Assembly: GCA_031388585.1 (NCBI GenBank) | Contig: JANMRU010000002.1 | Span: 1 to 8,237 of the forward strand | Direction: 5' to 3' | From: PCC-6802 sp031388585 | GTDB taxonomy: Bacteria > Cyanobacteriota > Cyanobacteriia > Pseudanabaenales > Pseudanabaenaceae | DNA: 8,237 nt | Shown: in pieces, positions 1 through 6,709 of the stretch | Layout of the letters: each line of letters starts with the position of its first letter | How positions within the stretch are numbered: the first letter of the stretch is position 1 | Notes under the pieces: model-generated | Seen by the model: the letters and a program-made list of their open reading frames with translations, nothing else | The model's database searches: none | Told to the model about the DNA's origin: nothing | Program-made: the position numbers and the translations under genes

Positions 1-2657
1 CCTTCGCAACAGATTGGCGTTGGATGTTGGAACGAGAAGATAGCCCCTGGTATCCCACCATGCGCCTATTTCGGCAGCCAAAAGCAGGAGATTGGGCGAG
101 TGCGATCTCGATGGTCAGGGATGCCTTACATAACCATATGACAAACTCATTTAGTCTACAGTTAGAGCCTGTAATTAATACCTCTATTGCCACCCAAATA
201 GAGGAGAGATATGAACTCTTATCAGCCGATCGAACAGATAACTTGAACCCAGATGCTCTGCTTAATGAAGCGATCGCGCTTCACCAGGCAGGCAATTTAA
301 CCGAAGCGGCAGCTTTATACAACGAAATTCTTCAGCACCAGCCGCAGCACTTTCATGCTTTACACATGTTGGGAGTAATTGCCACTCAATCTAACCAGTT
401 GGAAACTGGCATTGCATATTTCCAAAAAGCCCTAGAACTTAATCCGTCCGATGCTGTGGCTCACTCTTTTCTCGGTCTTGCCCTACTTACACAAGGCGAT
501 CTTCAAAACGGATTTCGAGAATATGAATGGCGCTGGCAAAATCCAATATTTTTGTCTCAACATCCCACATTGCCATATACGCAACCACAATGGGATGGTG
601 GTAATTCCCTTAGTCAGACACTTTTAATCTATTGCGAGCAAGGCTTTGGTGATGCTATCCAATTTTGTCGATATATTCCTTTGGCAAAGAACAAAGTCAA
701 AAATATAATTGTCGATTGCCCCGAACCGCTAAGACGGCTGTTTAGATCGTTTACATCGATTCCAGGAATTGCGATCGCCGCGCCAAATCTTCCTCTGACT
801 GCTTTCGATGTACATATTTCCTTAATAAGTCTGCCTCAAGTTCTCAAAACTACGCTCGAAACAATTCCCGCACAAGTCCCATATCTGTCAGGTTTGGATA
901 CAAGCGATCGTGCAGATATCCCGAGCCAACCAAATCAATTAAAAGTCGGTCTAGTTTGGGCTAGTAAAGTCAATCATGCTACGGCTCCTAACCGCACTTG
1001 TGCGCTGAACGAACTCAACGCACTTATGGATATTCCTGGTGTTAGTTTCTATAGTTTGCAAAAGGAAAAAAGCGATCGCGATCGCGAGGTATTTGCTCAA
1101 TGGTTGCAAAAATACCCAGGTAAAATCCAAGATCTAAGCGATCGCTTGGACGATTTTGCAGATACAGCGGTAATTTTGGAGCAGTTAGACCTGCTGATTT
1201 CTATTGATACTGCGGTTGCACATTTAGGAGGTGCCTTAGCGAAATCCACATGGCTTTTATTACCCTTTGCCCCAGATTGGCGGTGGATGTTAGATCGAGA
1301 AGATAGTCCGTGGTATCCTACAATGCGCCTATTCCGCCAGCAAGAACAGGGCAATTGGCAGGAACCAATCGCCAGAGTCGCTGCTGATTTAGCGAATTTA
1401 GTAGAAACAAATCAGGCGAATATACATCATGATTGGAATCACATGTCACTTTATGCTCCAAATAAAATCGAGATAGGAATTGGTTGGTCGATTGGTGCGC
1501 CGATCGGCTGGGGAGTATTTGGCCTGAATTTAGCACTACAGATGCTGAAAACCAAAAAATTTGAACCGTATTTATTGACTGAATCATTTCGAGGTGATGG
1601 ATTCTTTAATCCATTACATCAAAAACTTCTAAACTCAGCGATCGCCAAGCAACAGGAAATGCAGAAAATCATTACCCAAAATCCTGGCCGATCTATCTAC
1701 ATAGATATCCCAATCTTACACGCTCTAGACAATATAACGCTTGCGAGTAAAACACCTCACATTAAAGGAAAACACAACTTTGGTTATATTTTCTTTGAAG
1801 GTGCGTATTTCAATCCAGAAGCTATTGACACAGCTCGGGGATACGATCTGATTTTGGCAGGCTCGAAATGGAACGCTGACAAGTTAACGAACTGTGGACT
1901 TACGAACGTCTGCCATGTTATTCAAGGTATCGACCCAACTATCTTTCATCCGGCTCCGCGTTCAAATTTATTTGGCGATCGCTTCGTCATTTTCTCAGGC
2001 GGCAAACTGGAATACCGTAAGGGGCAAGATATTGTGGTGGCGGCGTTTAAGATTTTCCAAGCTCGTCATCCTGATGCGCTATTGCTAACTACCTGGCATA
2101 ATTTCTGGCCGCAATTTATGGCAGGCATAGATCTCAATGGCTATGTCGCCGGGATGCCCGCTGTTGGAACTCACGGCAAACTCGAAATCGAGAAATGGTT
2201 AGTTGATAATGGGTTGCCAGCAGAATCGTTTATCGATTTGGGGCTAATACCTAATCATGTTACACCGCAGATTTTACGCGAAGCAGATGTAGCATTATTC
2301 CCCAACCGCTGCGAAGGTGGCACTAACCTGGTGGCAATGGAATGTCTCGCCTGCGGCGTTCCCACTATCCTCTCGGCGAATACAGGACATCTAGACTTGA
2401 TCGATGATTCCCATTGCTATCCTCTAAATAATCAAAAGCCCGTAAATCCGCATCCTCATTTCACTAGTGTAGAAGATTGGGGAGAATCTGACGTTAATGA
2501 AGTTGTTGAGATCCTTGAGTGTATATACTCCGATCGCGATCGTGCTAAACGGAAAGGTCATAAAGCAGCTGTATTTATGCAAGAACTAACCTGGGAAAAC
2601 CAAGTGCAGCGGATTCTGAACAAAATTATGCCACTAACCCTGGGTGCTACGATATGA
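1..2657 (+). CDS. Multidomain glycosyltransferase: TPR + GT9-like modules followed by a GT-B (GT4/GT1) domain; 5' end outside the window
   Basis: The frame is open to the left edge. The ATG at 24 is internal, because codons 3-23 read FATDWRW and match the internal FAPDWRW. Residues below count from that ATG (877 shown). Residues 1-40 are the end of a preceding GT9-like module. TPR-type helices span about 75-172. A GT9/heptosyltransferase-like domain spans about 186-440, with QGFGDAIQ (206-213), VGLVWA (308-313) and SIDTAVAHLGG (393-403). A GT-B domain fills about 482-865, with GGKLEYRKG (659-667) and the pair E764/E773 in CEGGTNLVAMECLACG, which in GT4 enzymes contacts the sugar nucleotide. 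No signal peptide or membrane segment is visible in this part, so it is probably cytoplasmic. The likely role is sugar transfer to a surface glycan; donor and acceptor are unknown. The stop overlaps the next start by four bases (ATGA), so translation is probably coupled. The family call is firm, the substrate is not. Confidence 0.85.
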   Translation, partial: FATDWRWMLEREDSPWYPTMRLFRQPKAGDWASAISMVRDALHNHMTNSFSLQLEPVINTSIATQIEERYELLSADRTDNLNPDALLNEAIALHQAGNLTEAAALYNEILQHQPQHFHALHMLGVIATQSNQLETGIAYFQKALELNPSDAVAHSFLGLALLTQGDLQNGFREYEWRWQNPIFLSQHPTLPYTQPQWDGGNSLSQTLLIYCEQGFGDAIQFCRYIPLAKNKVKNIIVDCPEPLRRLFRSFTSIPGIAIAAPNLPLTAFDVHISLISLPQVLKTTLETIPAQVPYLSGLDTSDRADIPSQPNQLKVGLVWASKVNHATAPNRTCALNELNALMDIPGVSFYSLQKEKSDRDREVFAQWLQKYPGKIQDLSDRLDDFADTAVILEQLDLLISIDTAVAHLGGALAKSTWLLLPFAPDWRWMLDREDSPWYPTMRLFRQQEQGNWQEPIARVAADLANLVETNQANIHHDWNHMSLYAPNKIEIGIGWSIGAPIGWGVFGLNLALQMLKTKKFEPYLLTESFRGDGFFNPLHQKLLNSAIAKQQEMQKIITQNPGRSIYIDIPILHALDNITLASKTPHIKGKHNFGYIFFEGAYFNPEAIDTARGYDLILAGSKWNADKLTNCGLTNVCHVIQGIDPTIFHPAPRSNLFGDRFVIFSGGKLEYRKGQDIVVAAFKIFQARHPDALLLTTWHNFWPQFMAGIDLNGYVAGMPAVGTHGKLEIEKWLVDNGLPAESFIDLGLIPNHVTPQILREADVALFPNRCEGGTNLVAMECLACGVPTILSANTGHLDLIDDSHCYPLNNQKPVNPHPHFTSVEDWGESDVNEVVEILECIYSDRDRAKRKGHKAAVFMQELTWENQVQRILNKIMPLTLGATI
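3..80 (+). repeat. Copy A of a duplicated GT9-module C-terminal segment
   Basis: Positions 11-80 match 1274-1343 without gaps at a constant offset of 1263 bases (421 codons), with 60 of 70 bases identical by hand count. Both encode DWRWMLxREDSPWYPTMRLFRQ. After copy A the protein enters a new TPR block; after copy B it enters the GT-B domain. This is the trace of an internal module duplication within one gene. Confidence 0.85.
1266..1343 (+). repeat. Copy B of the duplicated GT9-module C-terminal segment
   Basis: Partner of the segment at 3-80, in the same reading frame and at the end of the complete GT9-like domain (residues 415-440 counted from the ATG at 24). Similarity drops sharply after about position 1343. 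In copy B the following sequence leads into the GT-B glycosyltransferase domain instead of another TPR block. Confidence 0.85.
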
Positions 2658-4315
2658 ACACAATCATAATCACAGCCGCTGATTCGAACTATTTTGAACT
2701 GGTACAGGGCACAATTCTTTCGATCCGCGATCGCCCCCAATCAAAAAATATCGCAATTGGATTCTTCGATCTTGGTTGTAATTCGGAGGAATTACGATGG
2801 TTGCAGGAGCATGTAAACCATATCAAACAACCTAAGTGGGAATTTAACTTCCCCGCTAGAAATACCGTGCCAAAATACATAAATGGTTTATTAGCACGTC
2901 CATTGTTACGCCAATATTTCCCCGACTTTGATGTATATCTCTGGATTGATGCCGATGCCTGGATACAAGACTGGTACGCTGTGGAGCTATTTATACTTGG
3001 GGCTGCGCGCAAGGGCTTAGCAATTGCACCTGAGATGGATCGCTCCAGCACATGGCAATATGGTGGAAGGTCTAAATTTTTTACATGGACGACGAATCGC
3101 TACAAGTCTTTTTTTGGCGATCGCGTTGCCGAGAAGCTTGGGATGTATCCCATGTTAAATGCTGGAGTTTTTGCCCTCCATAAGGATGCACCTCATTGGG
3201 AGGTATGGCATGAATTACTCAATCTTGGTTTGCAAAACTGTGCGAATATCATGACCGATCAATTTGCCCTCAATTATGCTGTGTACGATCGCGATCTGTT
3301 TGATCGCACAGAGATGCTGCCAGCCTGGTGCAACTGGCTATGCACGCACGCTCTCCCACTTTTAGATTGCGACAAATATATTTTGGTTGAGCCTTATTTA
3401 CCTCACACTCCAATTGGAATCTTACATATTGCGGGGGGGATAGATAAAATTGATAGGTTGCAACTGTCTACAACAGCAGACGGAACAGTAAAAGCGATCG
3501 CGCGCTATCGAGACTTCAAAAAACAACGAGAAAGAGCTGTTACTCTTCAAGATAAAGCCAAGAACTCTTCTCTGGTTTTGGGCGATTATATCTCTCAAGG
3601 CTTCGATCTTATTTGTCCAGATCCTTGTCTGCCAAATATAATAACTCGCAATTCCAGCATTGATACTCGTTCATACCAGCACAATCAGTATGTCGATCGC
3701 CGTCATCCCGACATACCACTACTTAGTCGCGACGAGGCGCTGATTCTCTACAATATCGCGCTCCAATATAAGGGCAGGCAAGGATTGCTGATCGGGGCGC
3801 AGATGGGTTGGTCATTGTGTCATATGGCGATCGCTGGTTTAGAAATAGATGTACTCGATCCGATTTTAGGAAATAACGAAATTCTCCAAGACATCATGGC
3901 ATCAATCAATTCTGCCAAAGAAGTTTTTGGGACGATCTCTCAAGTTACATTGGTTCCTGGTTCTGGCAGCAGTGCGATCGCAGAGTTAGGCACTCAGTTA
4001 CAACATCGCTGGTCGCTAATATTTGTAGATAGTAGCTGGGATGTATCATCTACGCTCCAGTATGCGATCGCCTGCGAGAAATATGCGGAACCTAATGCCA
4101 CGATTATATTTCGGAACATGATTTCTACTACTGTTTGCCAAGGTTTTGACTACCTTAAAGGCAAGGGATGGCGAACCAGGATTTACCTAACTACCTCCAT
4201 AATTGGCGTAGCATGGCGAGGTAAAATTGAACCTGTCGGACACCAAAGCGATCCCCAAATCGCATGGGAACAGCCAAAACATCTTGAAGATTATGTAGCG
4301 ATCGAGCATGAATAG
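2654..4315 (+). CDS. GT-A glycosyltransferase fused to a degenerate Methyltransf_24-like domain
   Basis: 553 residues; the start is fixed by the ATGA overlap with the upstream stop. Residues 1 to about 285 look like a GT-A glycosyltransferase, possibly GT8-related. WIDADAW (97-103) carries a DxD-type metal/nucleotide-sugar motif, NAGVFALH (169-176) is a GT8-like 'NAG' segment, and MTDQFALN (200-207) follows. Residues about 310-548 align without gaps over 202 positions with the N-terminal half of the protein at 6710-8149 (96 identical, about 48 percent). The catalytic motifs are altered here: LEIGC becomes LLIGA (378-382), IDGNH becomes VDSSW (458-462) and FHD becomes FRN (486-488). The C-terminal domain is therefore probably not an active methyltransferase. 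The glycosyltransferase part appears intact. Donor sugar and acceptor are unknown. GT-A fold is fairly sure, the exact family less so. Confidence 0.75.
   Translation: MNTIIITAADSNYFELVQGTILSIRDRPQSKNIAIGFFDLGCNSEELRWLQEHVNHIKQPKWEFNFPARNTVPKYINGLLARPLLRQYFPDFDVYLWIDADAWIQDWYAVELFILGAARKGLAIAPEMDRSSTWQYGGRSKFFTWTTNRYKSFFGDRVAEKLGMYPMLNAGVFALHKDAPHWEVWHELLNLGLQNCANIMTDQFALNYAVYDRDLFDRTEMLPAWCNWLCTHALPLLDCDKYILVEPYLPHTPIGILHIAGGIDKIDRLQLSTTADGTVKAIARYRDFKKQRERAVTLQDKAKNSSLVLGDYISQGFDLICPDPCLPNIITRNSSIDTRSYQHNQYVDRRHPDIPLLSRDEALILYNIALQYKGRQGLLIGAQMGWSLCHMAIAGLEIDVLDPILGNNEILQDIMASINSAKEVFGTISQVTLVPGSGSSAIAELGTQLQHRWSLIFVDSSWDVSSTLQYAIACEKYAEPNATIIFRNMISTTVCQGFDYLKGKGWRTRIYLTTSIIGVAWRGKIEPVGHQSDPQIAWEQPKHLEDYVAIEHE
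3689..4294 (+). repeat. Paralogous methyltransferase-like domain, copy 1 (degenerate)
   Basis: Encodes residues 346-547 of the second gene. It aligns gap-free with 6860-7465: YVDRR, LSRDEA, GVAWRG and EPV are shared. By hand count identity is 15/20 at the N-terminal edge, 11/50 in the middle and 29/50 near the C-terminal edge. It is a divergent intragenomic duplication at protein level, with patches of DNA identity such as TATGTCGATCGC. Confidence 0.75.
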
Positions 4316-4321
4316 AGAATT

Positions 4322-4417
4322 ATGAGTATACTTTTGGAAGATTGGGAAGAATCTAATATTCTGGGAGTTGCAGAAATTAGCGGATTAGCTATTGCAGGTT
4401 ATCAAACCAATTGTTGA
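4322..4417 (+). pseudogene. Possible remnant of a glycosyltransferase C-terminal tail (31 codons)
   Basis: The gap after the second gene holds an ATG-initiated frame of 31 codons ending TGA. Its residues LEDWEESNILGVAEI resemble VEDWGESDVNEVVEI near the C-terminus of the first gene (bases about 2469-2513): 8 of 15 identical with several conservative changes, and GAAGATTGGG shared at DNA level. This suggests a leftover of a lost glycosyltransferase copy, or a recombination scar. The stretch is short, so chance similarity or a small real peptide cannot be excluded. No good ribosome binding site precedes it. Confidence 0.4.
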
Positions 4418-4467
4418 TAATTCTGCAAAATCAAAAAACTAGTAAGAACACAATAACAATAAGTCCT

Positions 4468-6672
4468 ATGGTTGTCATGGAAAATATCAAAAATTCACAG
4501 AATCGAATTGACTCCTTTGTCGTTATTGTCCCCGTCTATAACTGTGAAAAGGTTATTGTTCGAACCTTAGATAGTATTTGTCAAAGCATTCAATTTTTCC
4601 AAGAAAACTATCCCCATGCCCAAAGCGTTAAAGCCGAAATAGTGGTTGTTGATGATAGTTCAAGCGATAATACTTTGGCTACTGTTATTGCTTTCGCCAA
4701 TAAAAAAGCCAATCAAGGTCTATTCAAGATAGTTCAGCATAAAAGAAATCGTGGTGCTGGGGCGGCAAGAAACACAGGAGTAAAACACTCTCAAGGGAAA
4801 ATCTTGCTTTTTTGTGATGGCGATGATTTGTTCTTACCTGCGCATATTCTCGTTTGTTTTATGGGTTTACAAGGAAAATATGACGATATCAACCATTTTC
4901 AGATAAGCGATCGCGGAAAATGCTTAGTTATTCAATTATCAGATCGGCCTTCGCCGATTATTTCGACAGGGGTTAAAATCCAGGAGAATATTCATCCAAG
5001 TTGGAATATAGCAATTGAAAATAGTTTGCCACTCAATTTATGTGTAAAGAGACAATGTCATGAATTTGTTGAGGGATTTCCTGAAGATGAGACTCACAAA
5101 AAAGTAGGTGGGATGGAAGATATTGCTTATCGACAATACTTAAAAGCCTTTTTTCCCGTTGCTACAATTAATTTGCAAACAGTTGAATATATTAGATATC
5201 CAGGAAATAATCTAGACAGGCAAATGTCTAAATATCAATCACCCCAGGAATCTTGTACGGAGATCCCAGAGCATGAAAAACGCATGAAATCTTTGATTCT
5301 GGAAGCCGATCGGATAAAAAAACAAAAACTAATTTATTTGAAAGAGAAATATACTCTTACTGGTGATGGTAATTTAGAATCATCTCCCCTAAATGATTAC
5401 GAGCTGCATTGTCAGTTTAGAAGTTATCAATTTACTCAAGATTGGTTTAGCCATAACATTCCTGTTTGGCAAAAAATTCTCGCTAATTTTACTGGTTTGC
5501 CTAACCTTAGTTTTCTCGAGATTGGAAGTTGGGAAGGTAGATCGACTTCCTGGCTTTTAGACAATATCTTAACGGATAAATCAGCGAAAATAACTTGTAT
5601 TGATACTTTTGAAGGGGCGATCGAACATCAAGCACTTGGCGATCAATTTTTGAAAACTGTAGAGTCAAGGTTTGATTTCAATGTCAAGCAAACTGGCACG
5701 CCAGGGAAAGTAAATAAAATCGTTGGTTATTCTCAAGCCGCACTAAGAAAACTGCCTTTAAACAGCTACGATGTCATTTATATTGATGGCTCTCATATCG
5801 CACCAGACGTTCTGGAAGATGCGCTTTTAGCATGGAGTTTGCTAAAAGATAAAGGAATAATCATATTCGATGATTATCTATGGAATATGTTTAACGACCA
5901 ACCAACCTATCACCCCAAACTAGCGATAGATTCTTTCTTGGCTGTATTCAAGGATAGATGGCAGATAATTCATAGCGGATATCAGCTAATTATCGAGAAA
6001 AATAGCCCTTTGCTTCAGTTTAATAAACCGGAAGCAATTATAGATAGCAATTCCCAATTATCTAGTATTAATGTCAAGAAATTAGAGAACTTCTTACAAA
6101 AAATTAAAGGTGAAACCTATCCAGAACCCCCATCTCCGCTACATTCTACAATTAGTCATGATATGCTAACGAAGTGTTTAAACGATTTCAAGTTACCTTC
6201 AGAAGCTAGAATTTTAGATATTGGTTGTGGTCAAGGTGTAGCCCTAGAATTATTTACAAAAAATAGTTTTAAGCCTGTTGGGATTACTCTTAATTCTGAG
6301 GATGTCAGAATCTGTAGAGATAAAGGGTATGAAGTATATGAAATGGATCAATCTTTTCTTGATTTTGAGGATTTAACCTTTGATTTTGTCTGGTGTAGGC
6401 ATTGTATTGAGCATAGTATTTTCCCTCTTTTCACCTTATCTGAAATTTATAGAGTTCTAAAATTTGGTGGATATTTGTACGTAGAAGTTCCTGCACCCGA
6501 TACTAATTGTCGTCATCAAGACAATCCAAATCATTACAGTACTCTAGGGCAGAGTTTGTGGTTATCATTAATCAAACGCTCTGGATTTACAGTCTTAGAT
6601 GTATTAGATCTTAATTTTGTCGTTCCTGCTGGTCCAGATATTTATTGGGCTATATTTTTACAAAAACTATAA
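4468..6672 (+). CDS. Trifunctional GT2 glycosyltransferase - methyltransferase - methyltransferase
   Basis: The frame can start at TTG 4411 (753 aa), ATG 4468 (734 aa) or ATG 4477 (731 aa). No start has a clear Shine-Dalgarno. I chose 4468 because the GT2 fold begins soon after and 4411 falls in remnant-like sequence. Numbering below is from 4411. GT2 domain about 35-290: VPVYN (40-44), DDSSSDNT (81-88), RGAGAARNTG (114-123), CDGDD metal site (135-139), GGMED with the likely catalytic acid (233-237). A charged linker covers about 285-315. Methyltransf_24-type domain about 330-530: FLEIGSWEGRS (368-378), YIDGSH (457-462), IIIFDD (483-488). Second class I SAM domain (Methyltransf_11/23 type) about 570-753: ILDIGCGQG (601-609), CIEH (665-668), LKFGG (683-687). 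All three domains keep their key motifs. The protein probably adds a sugar and methylates a glycan; order and substrates are unknown. The gene is AT-richer and poorer in HIP1 sites than the two upstream genes. Confidence 0.85.
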   Translation: MVVMENIKNSQNRIDSFVVIVPVYNCEKVIVRTLDSICQSIQFFQENYPHAQSVKAEIVVVDDSSSDNTLATVIAFANKKANQGLFKIVQHKRNRGAGAARNTGVKHSQGKILLFCDGDDLFLPAHILVCFMGLQGKYDDINHFQISDRGKCLVIQLSDRPSPIISTGVKIQENIHPSWNIAIENSLPLNLCVKRQCHEFVEGFPEDETHKKVGGMEDIAYRQYLKAFFPVATINLQTVEYIRYPGNNLDRQMSKYQSPQESCTEIPEHEKRMKSLILEADRIKKQKLIYLKEKYTLTGDGNLESSPLNDYELHCQFRSYQFTQDWFSHNIPVWQKILANFTGLPNLSFLEIGSWEGRSTSWLLDNILTDKSAKITCIDTFEGAIEHQALGDQFLKTVESRFDFNVKQTGTPGKVNKIVGYSQAALRKLPLNSYDVIYIDGSHIAPDVLEDALLAWSLLKDKGIIIFDDYLWNMFNDQPTYHPKLAIDSFLAVFKDRWQIIHSGYQLIIEKNSPLLQFNKPEAIIDSNSQLSSINVKKLENFLQKIKGETYPEPPSPLHSTISHDMLTKCLNDFKLPSEARILDIGCGQGVALELFTKNSFKPVGITLNSEDVRICRDKGYEVYEMDQSFLDFEDLTFDFVWCRHCIEHSIFPLFTLSEIYRVLKFGGYLYVEVPAPDTNCRHQDNPNHYSTLGQSLWLSLIKRSGFTVLDVLDLNFVVPAGPDIYWAIFLQKL

Positions 6673-6693
6673 TATAGTGTTCCTTTTAGTCGT

Positions 6694-6700
6694 AGAGGAG
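6694..6700 (+). promoter_or_regulatory. Shine-Dalgarno AGAGGAG deciding a GTG start
   Basis: AGAGGAG lies nine bases before the GTG at 6710. It is the best ribosome binding site in the window. It argues against the in-frame TTG at 6617, which would overlap the previous gene by 56 bases and add 31 hydrophobic residues with no counterpart in the paralogue. Confidence 0.7.
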
Positions 6701-6709
6701 ATCATCACC

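Noticed and set aside
24..26. ATG at 24 as the start of the first gene
   Set aside because: The frame is open before it and the codons upstream (FATDWRW) belong to a conserved segment repeated at 1266-1343, so this methionine is internal.
1072..1085. Overlapping GCGATCGC copies as a possible operator
   Set aside because: They lie inside a coding region (encoding SDRDR) and are ordinary HIP1 repeats; similar near-copies occur at about 2531 and 3286.
2689..3051. Reverse-strand reading frame of 120 codons, and shorter antisense frames elsewhere
   Set aside because: They are shadows of well-supported plus-strand genes, with no domain-like sequence and no ribosome binding site.
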